From contig MNCI01003962.1 of NCBI GenBank assembly GCA_015680685.1, positions 246,821-310,820 on the forward strand: a stretch of DNA of 64,000 nt, given 5' to 3'. The notes below the pieces were generated by a model. It ran no database searches. It was not told where the DNA came from and saw only the letters and a program-made list of their open reading frames with translations. Numbering within the stretch: the first letter of the stretch is position 1; each line of letters opens with the position of its first letter. This DNA comes from Gnetum montanum. Its lineage: Eukaryota > Streptophyta > Gnetopsida > Gnetales > Gnetaceae. The translations under genes and the position numbers were made by a program. Positions 11,939 to 23,493 of the stretch are shown here, one piece after another.

Positions 11939-12200
11939 TGATGAGTGGTGAGGTACTCCTACGCCCAACCATATGAATCATAAAGCATTCATACATGATC
12001 TAGTCGAATTCCCTAGACTTTATAGTTTTTGGTGCACTAGTCTTCTAGGAAGTGAACCTTCCCTTAAGCTTGTTTGTTGTCTTCCCAATTACACTTGTGA
12101 TGTACATTAGAATGGTTAAGTATAATTGAGGCATCTGATTTTTATCAATTTATATTTTATGGGTTTGGTGTTTAAAGAGAAATAAAGTAGTTGGACAACA
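11939..12200 (-). repeat. Athila 3' LTR, truncated to its last ~260 bp
   Basis: It aligns with 23,494-23,755 and then homology ends abruptly inside the extra ORF's tail. The U3, including the palindromic array and TATA box, is missing from this copy. A deletion between the ORF end and the LTR is the simplest explanation. Confidence 0.8.
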
Positions 12201-12209
12201 CATTCCTTG

Positions 12210-15076
12210 TCTGATCAGACAATCCTAGGTGGAGGTGGCTCCTAAGGTTCTAAGCGATCTTCACTAGCTTCACACACGGGTGGCGGTTGAGGTGGCTATG
12301 GCTATCCTACTGCTACTACAACTTTTGGTGGGAGGCAGAAAGCATCCAAAAGTGCTTTTATTTTCTCCTCCTTGCTTCTAGGATCATGCACCATCCATGC
12401 AACTTTGCCAATGTGGATCAGAATGGGCACATCCCAAGGACATGGGATTGCTGAAAATAACTCCTTTGCATTGATGAACTAGGTAGTGAATTATTTTCAT
12501 TCAATGTCAAATGCTTTGATTGTATTTTTTAGCTTCTAGTAGTCATTCATCAATTTGGCTAGGTTCTCAATAGTTGATCATTGATTTGTGAACCATGCTT
12601 TGAGAACTTCAAGTTCAGTGTTTGTAGTCTCAAGCTTATTCTTGGTGTCTTTAAGGTTCATGAACTTTTCCTCATATAACAAATACAAGCTAGCCACTTG
12701 TTTCTCTAACTTTGACCATGGTCGTTCGATAGTCAACATAGCCAGGTCTATGTATCAAAGACTGGCTAACTTCATATACTTTACCATTTCTTCTATTTGC
12801 AACTCCTTCAGTTGAATCTTTGCTTTATTGTAGGCATCAATCCCATCAACAATGGGCTGCCACACTTCTCTTCCTTGTTGGAGTTGTTGGAGAGCTTCAT
12901 TTACTTTTGCGTTCACCATTTATATGTGCTTCTCATTGACTTCCTTCTACAAACCAACCTGATCTCTATAGTGATTCTTCACTTTTTCAAACTTGAGGGC
13001 CTTATTCTTCTAGGTGGCGATCTTGATGGTAGAATTCTGGCACAAGGCACGAACTTTCTCCATTAAAAAATTTTAATTTTTTGTAGCCAATCTCCTTAAT
13101 TCAATGTTCACCCTAGCAAGCTACTCTTGTTATTGATGAATAAATTCTTGCATTTGTTTCTTGTAAGCATGAACATTACTCAAGCCATAATTTTATGTGG
13201 TCAAAGTTTCATTTTCTTGGTGCATTTGAGCCAATTCCTTCTGAATTGAATACATTTTTGCTTTAGCTATGGACTGGTTGAAGAAGACCATTATTTCTTC
13301 CTCATCATCCTTCCTAAATCATTCTTGAAAATGTTGGAAAGCTTCATCTCTGGTTATTGCTGGGCTAAGGATCATAGGATTAGTAAGGTGGACACATAGT
13401 TCAGAAACCTTTATGGCCAAGTGTTGATTTTGTTCTTGTGCTATTTTGAGTTGCCTCTCTAGAATGATGCATGTGCCCCTTGAATCTAGCAGCTTTGACT
13501 GGGTTGTGGTAATGCTTTCTGGAAAATCAAAGATTTTCAGAATTGGTTACTTGGTCCTCACTAGTTAATCCAACAATTCTCCATGCTAGGTTGCATTTAG
13601 TTTTTTGTTGATCATTCCTATGGATGTCTACATGTCTTGAAGTGTAGATGCATCTAGTATAGATGCCTCAAGTGCATTTAGTGCTTCAGCTACATGGTTA
13701 GCCATTACCTAAGTCACCATCTCTTGCCCTTGGTGCTACATCACTAGGATAGTTATCCCTTCACCTTCCTCCAATCACATCAAAAAGGTGGTAGCATTCC
13801 CAAAGATTTCTAGGAATAAATGGTGTTGAAATAAAGATACCATCATCTCTTGGGCATTAGAATCTAGCCTCATGGGCAACTGCATTCATTGGGAAGAGAA
13901 GATTGATCCACTCATCTTCATCAGATTGATTTTTCAAGCCACCTCATTAAGGCAACTCATTATTAGTCTATATATTGATGGATCTACACCACTCATGCCT
14001 GGACACTACTCTTGCTCACCTAAGATTTGCTCTTAGATTTTGCACAAGCACACAATGGCTACATGGTCTTCTGACATTGTTTCTTGAGTGGGAAGTGGTG
14101 GTGGTGGCTGATCCTCTTCTTGAGTTGTGGTAGGGATTTTCTCTTTTATGATTTCAAACCATGAAGCAAAAGGACCATGCCTAATTATATCATTAGAGTT
14201 GTGGAAGATTCTTGTCCTTTTGCAAAGTTTTCAGATGAGGCATGGAAATGGTAGGGTTTTCCTTCCACATTCATTTTCCTTGAAATGTTTCTCGATCTCT
14301 AAGTAGATTAGTTGTGGAAGGTTGATGGAAAATTTTCTACTTAAAGGTGCATGCTCAGGTGGAGAAGGTAGTCACCTTGCTGGGCCTCACCATGGGATTG
14401 ATGTGATAGGAAACAATTTTGAAATAGATGCACTCCACCAGTGTGAGTGCATCGTATTCCTTACAGTCAACCCTGTAGCACTACTGAGTCCACTTCTTTT
14501 TGGCCTCAAGATCACCTTTCATTGATAGCTTTTACACTTGTGTTTTAGTGTTAGGAAACCCTAGTGCTTGTGCGATAGCTTTGATCAAGTAGGACTCTTG
14601 AATATCCTTGATTTTGATAGTGGACCTTGGCCTTCTATTGTTCCAAAAGAGATATGTATCTCCCATGTACCATTCCCCACTGGATGTAATAATAGGCCAC
14701 ATGGGAGAGGTTTACAGTTGTGTTTTGACATCTGCTAGAGCTTTTTCTAGGAAATGCCTAAAGTTGATTTTTTTTTAAGAACTAATCATTGAATCTCTCA
14801 AGACCTAATGGTGTTAAGGCAAGCTTAAGTCAAAATGACTTCAAGCCTTGGTGTGGGTCTAGGAACTTCTCCTCATTATGATGATTCAATGGGCACTTCT
14901 TATTCTAGAATCCATTAGACAGATTTCACTTTGGATTTCTCATGAAGAGGTCCTGTTGCATGGGTTATGTCTAGCAGTTCTTGGGCTTGTTCTTGTTGGC
15001 CCCTTCTAGCTCTAGGCCATTTCTCCCATGGTTGAGAGGGTTCTCCTTCCTATGGGTGTTTTGGTCTTAGTGCCAT
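12210..15076 (-). pseudogene. Extra ORF of the Athila element (PTP-like domain plus coiled coil)
   Basis: The ORF starts MALRPKHP at 15,076. An N-terminal domain (about 14,180-14,730) contains VECIYFKIVSYHINP, matching EERIYFKIGTYHIFP in the plus-strand ORF at 51,877. It resembles the 'putative plant transposon protein' family. A long coiled coil follows (12,480-13,700), then PCPWDVPILIHIG...WMVHDPRSKEEKIKALL at about 12,345-12,450. That C-terminal block is shared with the other ORF. It sits where Athila elements carry an env-like gene, but I see no signal peptide or clear membrane segment. It has many stops and frame changes. The function is unknown. Confidence 0.75.
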
Positions 15077-15137
15077 CTGTAATCACAATAAGACCATGGG
15101 TTAGCAATCATTGTATAACATGAAGCAATTTGGATAC
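15077..15137 (-). other. 61-bp putative intron ending at the ATG of the extra ORF
   Basis: The donor AAAG|GTATCC (15,137 inward), branch-like TTGCTAAC and acceptor GATTACAG|ATG are in order. The pol-less element at 46,948-55,839 has the same arrangement before its ORF (AAG|GTATAAC ... CTAAT ... GATTGTAG|ATG). Confidence 0.6.
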
Positions 15138-15527
15138 CTTTATCTTTGTAAGATAGTTACACTTAGCTAAGTTGTAATTATGGATGATTTAATTACTTCA
15201 ATTATCATTTTGCTTACGTATTATCATTAATAAACCATCCTAGAGGTTGTTGAAAGAGTTAACTCTTGCAAAAATTAATGTTTATATATTGTTAAGTTTA
15301 TTAACCCTTTAGGAGAGTTAGAAAAATTTTCAAAAAATTTCATCAGAAACCCTAGGTTTTTTGGCCCCCATGATGAAGGGCTTACCTCTAGTAAGTGTAG
15401 GATAATAAAATAGAGTAATTTGGATAAATGGTTGGGAAGTTAAGGGCTCTAGAAGGTTTTGGACTTTGAAAAATTTCAAAAACTCCTCCTATATTATGAG
15501 GAAAATGACAAAAATTTATATGTGCTC

Positions 15528-15620
15528 AATGGTATATATAGGATTTTTTCACTGTGTCGATGAGGCCTCATCAACAATGCCTTGTCAATGTAGCTGTTGA
15601 CCACCATAGATGACCATTCA
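15528..15620 (-). promoter_or_regulatory. Internal promoter-like module, diverged copy of the Athila LTR U3
   Basis: On the minus strand, sequence matching LTR units 2-3 (CTACATTGACAAGGC..., then GTTGATGAGGCCTCATCGAC at about 15,556) is followed by CCTATATATACC at 15,531-15,542. Spacing from the last GGCCT core to the TATA-like box is about 25 bp, close to that in the LTR. It lies 460 bp upstream of the extra ORF's ATG. Confidence 0.65.
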
Positions 15621-17179
15621 CTTTGGTTAAACTTGCAAAATAAAAGAAGTTTTGGAATGAAAATAGGGTCAAATAAAAGCTCAAAAATCCATGAATGGTC
15701 TAAAAACATGAGAAGAGGATGTTGAAGCTCATAAATTTGAGAAAATGGAGAAAAATGGCTTAAGGGATGAATGAAATGAAAGGTTAAGGAGAACTGAGTG
15801 GAATACCCAATGGAATATGTGAAAAATAGGATTGTAGCAATGTCTAAGGTAAAGATCCTTAACTAATCAAACCAAGAGCTATGCAAGTGGATTCTTTACA
15901 TAGCAGGCTCATGCCCTTGGTTCCCTTGCATAACCTCAACTAAGGAGTTTGTGGGCCCCATAGTTGATTTAATGGTTATGAAAATTTAAGGACAACCAAA
16001 AAGAATCTATCCAAGAATTCAAACACATTAGACCAAGACATAGAACTTAAGATAGAACCCAGCAGCGAGGTGAGTTATGGTAGCATGGATGGATGATAGA
16101 GAAGGTGGAATGAAATTCCAAATTAAGGTCATAAGAAGTCCTTTATGGAATTTGTGTTTAAAATGACTTGAGAAGGTCCATCCTAAGTCCAGGCCAAAAC
16201 CATCCACTTTTAGTGACTTTGCATTGTCACTCTAAGACTGGTTCACCCACATGAGATACAGGAATGATTCCACAAGACAACCACCATTCCATAAGAAGAA
16301 GAAAAGAGAGAAGTAGGAAGTGAGAGAGGGTCTTAGTTAGAGGGGACCTTCAGGCATGGGCACATGTCTTTCTAGTCTCATAACTAGTGCTTGTAGCCCA
16401 TTTATTTGTACAAGGAATGTGCTTTGAATTACCATAATGTTTTTTTGAAATCGGAACCACACCATGCAAGGACTTATTCGTTTATTGTGTCTAAGGGGTG
16501 TGCTTTAAATTCCCACCATTTTTTTTATTTTTTGAATTTTTTTGGATGGGAACCACACCATGTAAAGACTTATTTAACTTCCTATTAGTGTTTGGAATGG
16601 AATGATAAGAAGTCCATGAAAAACATTGAAGCACTTAAGCAAGTAGAAGAGTACAAAGAGTATTAAGTTCCCTTGAAGTCACACCCTTTAAAAACCTTTG
16701 AATTCTTCCTAATTCTGGAACCACAAAGTTCATCAATTGATTAAAATTTTCTTTAATGGAAGGGATCTCAAATTCTTAGAATAAGGAAGATCATAGAAGT
16801 CATTGGATGGGGGGATGACATGGACTTACTGCCTATTCTATGAAAAATAAACCATGTTAAGTCATTAGACATGAGAATTCAAAAATAGAAACTAGACATC
16901 AACAATCACACATTAAGCACAAACCATCATTAGTAAATAGTAACAATGACATTATGTCTTGTGGAAATAAAGCAATTTTATTAGCAAAAATGAAGAAATA
17001 TCACACTTGAAGAAAAAAAAAACAAAGTAAAATATACATGAAAGTGTGACATAATTACGAAAGATTCAAAGGTACTAACGATGGTGTAAAATTAGAAAAA
17101 TCTAAAAATCAAAAACTTGTAAAATAAATAATTTGTAAAAATCAAAAATGTGAAAAAAAGGTAGAAAAATTATGAAGCC
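15621..17179 (-). other. Non-coding stretch between Athila pol and internal promoter module
   Basis: About 1.6 kb on the 3' side of integrase shows no frame or known motif. It is the spacer between pol and the extra ORF unit. A repeated phrase around 'ggaaccacaccatg' occurs twice near 16,455 and 16,548, suggesting a ~93-bp local duplication. Confidence 0.5.
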
Positions 17180-18560
17180 ATATGGATTGTTAGCATGGAT
17201 GGCCACCTCGTCCATGACTAAGTTGGAAGGAAGAGATTCAAAAAATAGAATGAGGTTGTCCATCTATTAAGGTGCAGTTGCACTGATCCATCTTGGCTAT
17301 AGGAAAGGTTTTACTTGTTGGATGTTGACCAACTACTTTTTATTTGGGCTTTTAGGTTTGTAGATTATCATGGCCCTAGAGGAAAAGGGCTGATCAATTA
17401 TATAAGGTCCCTCCAACAATGTTTGAAATTTTGCATTCTGATGTACATGTGTGGGGTTCCATTAGAGGACCTTATCTTCTAGTTGAAGTTTTACCTTTCA
17501 TATTCTTAGGTCATGATGTTGCTTGTTGAATTCCATGTGCACCTCATTCAAAGATAAGGCTACTAATCAATTTTCATCTAGCACATTCAGGTTGATCAAT
17601 CTTTCTTTCTATGTTGAACTTAAGTTAAGATCTAGATCATAGGCTATTAAGAGTGTACAAAGCTTAGATTAAATTGGGAGCATTGGAAGTTTTTCATATA
17701 CCAACTGGTAGGGAGAGTAGCCAATAGAAATTTTTCCTATTGAATGATAAGCCTAGAGGGCATCATTAAGTTTTGTACACCAATCTTTCCTATATTTGCT
17801 AATGGCCCATGTTAGTATTTTTGTGATCTCCTGGTTGATTACCTCTAATTAACCATTGGCTTGGAGATGGTAGAATGTTACTTTTTGTTCAACCCCTAAG
17901 CATTTATTTAACTTTCTAAAAGTGGCACTTATGAAGTGAGTTCCATTGTTAGAAATTAGTGAATGTGGCACCCCAAACTTGTTTATGATATTTTATTATA
18001 TAAATCTAGCAACAATGGACAATGTACAATTAGTAATGGTTGCTACTTTTGCCCATTTTGTGTAGTAGTCAAATGCTATGATAATATATGCCTTCCCATT
18101 GGACATGGGTGTGATGGGATCCATGAAGTTAATGCCCCATATGTCAAAAGGTTCTAGTGGTTGAATCCATTGTTGAGGACCTTTCATGCAAGTGGTCATC
18201 CCCCCATCTCATTGACAACATTCAAAAGGCTGGACAAATTGATGGGTATTCCTAAATATTGTAGGCCAATAGTACCCTACCATGAGGATTTTTATAGCCA
18301 TGCATCACCCTACATAGTTGCCTCCACAAGGCCCTTCATGAGCATCCTGAAGAACGTGTAGTTGATCTTCGTTAGGAACATACCAAAAATTACGGCAATC
18401 TACACACACCTTCTAAAAGTGTTCATTGTTTTCCATGAAGTATTTGGCTTGATGAATAAATTGTTGCTTCTTCTTAAAGTTAAGATCTTGTGGCATCTCT
18501 TGAGTGAGAAGATGATATGGTTGCTATTGTGCCATGTTGTTTCTATAGGTGTTCATCTAT
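17180..18560 (-). pseudogene. Athila integrase remnant
   Basis: The core is visible as FDIWGINFMDPITP, AYIIIAFDYYTKWAKV and HSLISNNGTHF, then GYSPYQLVYEK and a C-terminal GPYIID region. Two expected catalytic Asp codons (WGIDF, SDNGT) read Asn, each a G-to-A change. Stops occur throughout. Confidence 0.85.
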
Positions 18561-18599
18561 TTATAGCTCCTGTAGAGAGGAGTTCATCTGAAAACTAAT

Positions 18600-19860
18600 C
18601 AAAGAGTGGGATCTCCTCCTCTTTATTATTGCATCTTAAGCAAGAGAGGTGGTCAGAAATCATATTCTCAATTCATTTTAAATCTATCATCATGAGATCA
18701 AATTCCTGCAAGATCAAGAGCCACTGTGTGACATGAGGTCTCCCCATTGGCTTGTTCATAAGGAAGCAAATTGCACCTTGGTCTGTGTGTACAAATACTT
18801 TGTAGCTAAGCACATAGTGCCTAAACTTTTCTAGAGCATACACTATGGCCATTAGTTATTTTTCCATGGTGGTGTAATTTAAATGTGCATCCAAAATGCT
18901 TTAACTCATGTAGTGGATATAGTATAGGTGTTTCTTATCATCCATCTGTGTGAGCACTGCTCCCAAGGCATAGTTAGATGCATCCATCATGATGTGGAAA
19001 GGTCAAGACCAATCTGGTGCTCATAGGATTAGTGTTTCTACACGTTTTTATTTTAACTATTATAATGTGTGTTCACATTTCTTGGTATAGATGATAGGTG
19101 CATCTTTCTTTGTAAGCTCTACCAATGGTTTTGCAATCTTAGAGAAATTCTCTACGAATTGCCGATAGTAGCCAATGTGTCCAAGGAATGACTAAACATC
19201 TTTAACTTATCTCTAGATAGCATGTTATTCCTTGGATGACCCTTATCTTTTCTAGGTCTACCTCAATCCCTTTTTGTGAAATTCGGTGTCCTAGTACAAT
19301 GCCTTCTTGGACCATGAGATGGCTCTTTTACTAGTTGAGCCATAGGTTTGTTTCAACACATCTCTTCAATACTTGCTCAAGGCTATTCAAGGCTAATAGC
19401 TCCATAGGTGGAAAAGTCATCCATGAAGACTTTCACACCACTACTGATCTACTACTAGAAGATACTAAGGAGTAGGCATTAAAATGTTACAAGGGAATTG
19501 CATAGACTGAATGGCATCTTACAATATGTAAAAGTCCCCTACGAACTCATGAATGTTGTCTTGGCTTGATATTTTGGTGCAATTTGGATTTGGTTCTAGC
19601 TACTATAACCATCCAAGAAGCTATAATAACAATGCTTGGATATGGTATCCAACACTTAATCCACAAATGACAATGGAAAATGATCTTTAAATGTTGCCAT
19701 ATTCAATAGCCTAAAGTTAGTGCAGACTTTCCATTTTCATCCTTCTTTAGCATAATTATGAGTGGGCTAACCCACTCACTATCTATAATGGGATAGATGA
19801 ACCTCACCTTGAGGAGTTTTTCAATTTTCTCTTCAATGATTTACTTCAATTTGGGATTCA
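18600..19860 (-). pseudogene. Athila reverse transcriptase and RNase H remnant
   Basis: Motifs in order are KVCTNFRLLN, FKDHFPLSFVD, YSFLDGYSS.NQIQIAP, TTFMSS.GTFTYCKMPF, VFMDDF, then LNYTTMEK and YVLSYKVFVHTDQGAI for RNase H. The family equivalents (RKDHFPLPFIDQ, YCFLDGYSGYNQI) identify the Athila/Tat branch. Stops are frequent. Confidence 0.85.
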
Positions 19861-20539
19861 GTCACCTTTGCGGCTACCTTCTAGGCTTTATGGTTAGGTT
19901 GGTGTAAATGCAATGTTGACATATCCTTGAATCGATTTCTGTTAGCTCAAGATATGATCAAGTAAAGGCTATTGGCCAATTGTTAACCACCTTCAATAGT
20001 TTTTCTTTTTTTCAAGAGCAAGTCTGGCATTAATTATGACTAGTTTTCCATTATTTGAAAATGTATATTCCATGCCAACTGGTAAAGTTTTTAGCTCTAA
20101 GGGCTCCTACTTGAAATTATCAGGGATTTTCAACTCTCCCTAACAAGTATCATCATCTTCATTGGAGAGTTGAAAATGAAGTTATTCAAGTTTGTCCATG
20201 CCTTCAACATAGGCACATGTTAGTCTCTCAGTTGGTTCCATGCATAATATGATGCTATTTGAGTTAGCTATCAACCACTGGGTGTCCTCCTATTTTGTGG
20301 CTGGTATGTATAGACACCTTTAAATATTGATTTCTTGTGCACACTAATTGCATGCTTTAATGTATGTATTTTTGATGGACCAAATATTTTGCACACAATT
20401 GCACTCATTATCATTGTACACGATGCATGGAATATGCTTCTTCTCTATCTTGCCTAATTCATTTTCTTTTGATATTTTTAGAGATAGATCCCTTATGCCC
20501 ATACGGGCATCAATTGTGCTTAACCAAGCTCTTTCCAGA

Positions 20540-20900
20540 TGATGGGGAAGTCACTTTTGTAGTTTTCAACCTTGATCACTAGAAAATTAGTATGATTGGA
20601 CTACCCATAAACTATGGTTACAATGTCCTCTACTAATCCTAGAGGGATAGTAATTGATTGATCTACAAATTCTAGATGGATGTTACTCTTCTTGAGAGGT
20701 GGTAGGTTCCAAGCCTTGTACATGTCATGGGAGATGAGATTAACTCTAGAACTAGATTCAAGAAGATCCTTACATGGCTCATGTTCAACAATCTACAAGT
20801 AAATGAGTGGACTTCCTGGGTAAGATCTTTTCCTAGGAAGATTACTGGCCTTGATCTAGTTAAAAACAACATGAGTTAGCATCACAATGTGAATCTAAGG
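20540..20900 (-). pseudogene. Athila aspartic protease remnant
   Basis: Translation shows LLESSSRVNLISHDMYKAW, then LPPLKKSNIHLEFVDQSI and GLVEDIVTIVYG, the usual retropepsin layout. The catalytic D-S/T-G is replaced by ESSS, so it cannot cleave. Confidence 0.75.
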
Positions 20901-20979
20901 TGGTAGTTGGTTTGAAGGATACTCAAAGGTGTTTAATGTAGAGGATGAGGGTATTGAATATGTAGGATGATAAACTAGG

Positions 20980-22990
20980 CTAGGTTGTGAGGGATGGAGA
21001 GGACTACTAGGTCAAAAGAAGGATCTTTTTCTAGATCGATTATCCAAACCACTTAGTTGGAAAGCTAGTTGTGAATGTACAACCCTCGTAGCATTTCATT
21101 GTTGCAGCTATGGAGGAATCTCACCTTGCATGGATGGAATAGAAGGCAACTGGGTGATGGTAGAGGTGTGTGTAGAATGATGCAAAGGATGGTATGGATA
21201 TGGATATGGGTTTTCCTCCCAAGTAAATGGTGAATGTGTTCAATGGTACTCTGGAGGGTAATAGTGATGCTAAAATTAGGTATGACTTGTAGAACTTTTT
21301 GGAGAGATGGTTTGCTAAACATAGTATCCATATAAATTTGGTTACCTATAAGGGTACTACTAACTTGGTAGTGGCATTCCCCATGATTATGGTTGGTACC
21401 ACTATTGGTATTATTCATAAGGTTGTGGAGGAGTTCCACTTGGGTAGTAAGCTTTTTGTTGTTGGTGGAATTGCCTTGGATTGCCTTGAGGATAAGATAA
21501 TTGTCTAGGTGCTTGCTTATGTGCTAGTTGAGGATTCAATGCATACATCTTAGACTCTTGTAAGTGTGACACCATAGGGAAACAACCCTTTGGATGTTCA
21601 TATTTTCAAATGTCACAATTAGATTCATCATCAGAGTTAGTTTCCACAACTTCCTCTATGGTAGCAGCATTGCCCTTACCTCTTTGGTAGGCATGTTCAA
21701 CTTCTTTTTGCCTCATGTGGTTACTATCACTATTTTTCTCTTTAGATTCTTCAGTGATCTTCATAGCAGTTTAAATTTTTGATCCAAAGAGTCTCATAAT
21801 TTATCAATATTTGCCAAAATATCATAGACATATTTTTGGATGGGCAAGGTTTTCTTATTTACCAGTTCATCAAGTGTTGACTCCTCCTTGTCAGAAAATC
21901 AAACCTCCCATTTTCTGATGGATGGATCCCTATTATACTCTTTTTCATAGCTCACCTTCTTCTTTTACTACTTGATCAATTATCCTTTGGATCTAATGAG
22001 CTCTCAATTTAGATAATCTTCCTTAGGCATACAGCCCAAGAGTTCTTCTAGTTTCTACTTTGAACCCATCTATGATGTGGTGAAGTTGTTCCCTTTGAGA
22101 ATAACCATGACTAGGGCATTGGTGTAAGAGTGAATAGTATCTCCCCATGGTTTCATCTAAGGGTTCATGTGTTTCCTATTTCCAACCTTAGATTTTCCTT
22201 CTTAAATTAGACACTCTAGAGTATGTTTGGTATCTGTCATTAAATAACTCTAACATGGTACTTTATCAATGAATGGATTTTGGTTCCAAGGACTGGTACT
22301 AGCTTTTAGCGTCCTTGATGAGTGTCCTAGGGAAGAGTTTGAGTTTATGCCATTCATTTTCTCTATTCTATAAGGCACAAGCATCATGGAAAACTTGTAA
22401 ATGTGTTTATAAATTAGAGTTGTATCCCTCTCAAATCTTGGGATATTATTCATGTCTAAGCACTTAATCTGACTATCTTTCATATGCTTGGTTGGAGTTC
22501 TAACTACCTCTACAATGTTGAGCATACTTCAAGTCACTAACATAGGTTCATCATCATCACTACATTGATGATGCTAATTATGGTTTTGGACACCCCTTCA
22601 GTCTTGGTGGCCCTCATGGTCATTGTTATCTCGTTGATTACCTTCATCACGATTATTTCTATGGTAGCTTCTATGAGAACCAATAGATGAAAAGGAATGT
22701 TTGGAATTAGGTAAAGAGGATGAAGAAGAAGGTGGACCGTCATCACCACTATGGTGTTTGCCACCACTTTTTTATTCATTACAAACACCATCCTTAGATC
22801 CCTTGCTATTGTGATGTTTGTCCCATTTTGTACCTTGATTGTCACTTTTTCTTGAACCTAGTTTATGAATAGTGGATTGTAGGTTTAGGGTCAGACCCTC
22901 ATTACCAACAATAGGGGGTGGAGGATATTCATGTTAAGAACCTTCAAAGGGAGGATCCTCATTGTCATCTTGATCTAGTAGGAATAAGGG
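20980..22990 (-). pseudogene. Athila gag remnant
   Basis: The minus strand encodes a hydrophilic, Ser/His/Asp-rich N-terminus, then a capsid-like region with MNNIPRFERDTTLIYKHIYK. A decayed CCHC knuckle follows near 21,610 (CDI-stop-KYEHPKGC), and then a Pro/Gln-rich tail (QLSYPQGNPRQFHQQQ). The order matches Athila gag. Numerous stops and frame changes are present. The leader between it and the PBS (about 22,990-23,474) shows no gene. Confidence 0.7.
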
Positions 22991-23474
22991 GTTAGTGAAA
23001 TGTTTTCCCTTCGTAGCCTCATGATGCTTCTCTTGACGTCAATCTCACTTACATTGTGTTTCAGTGGAATAGTAGTTATAAGTGTCATAACCATTTGCAA
23101 CATATTCCTCATGAAGATCTGTGATTCCTAGCTTCTTAAAGGTTTGAAATAGCATCCCAAAAATAGATCGATCGAGGGGCAAAATGATGTTGCCCTCCAT
23201 ATCATGCCATCAAAATTGTTCATCATAATGTAGGATGAAGGTGAAGTCTAGTACATACGTATCTAGATAAGTATATATGACTTTGCACTCTTGTGGGATC
23301 AATGGTTTGACATATTTACATCTATGGGAAGAAGAAGATATTTTGCAAAACAAACAAAATTATCACTGTGCTGAGTAGTTTATATGTTGTTGAGAGGGAT
23401 GTTGACCTTGAGTTCGTCCAAGGATATAAATGATATTCACTAATCCTAGATAGCACATGTTTCAACAAACAAAG

Positions 23475-23492
23475 TCCTCAACAATGATGTCA
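23475..23492 (-). other. Primer binding site, tRNA-Asp-like
   Basis: One base after the 5' LTR the minus strand reads TGACATCATTGTTGAGGA. It matches the canonical Athila/Ogre tRNA-Asp site TGGCGCCGTTGTCGGGGA at 12 of 18 positions, and every difference is a transition, as expected from cytosine deamination. Confidence 0.65.
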
Positions 23493-23493
23493 A

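Noticed and set aside
21065-21439. 124-codon minus-strand open frame
   Set aside because: The gag tail reads in another minus frame here (QLSYPQGNPRQFHQQQ); this frame has no motif.
22537-22845. 102-codon minus-strand open frame rich in hydrophobic residues
   Set aside because: The neighbouring minus frame gives the Ser/His/Asp-rich gag N-terminus that joins the capsid-like part; this one is its shadow.
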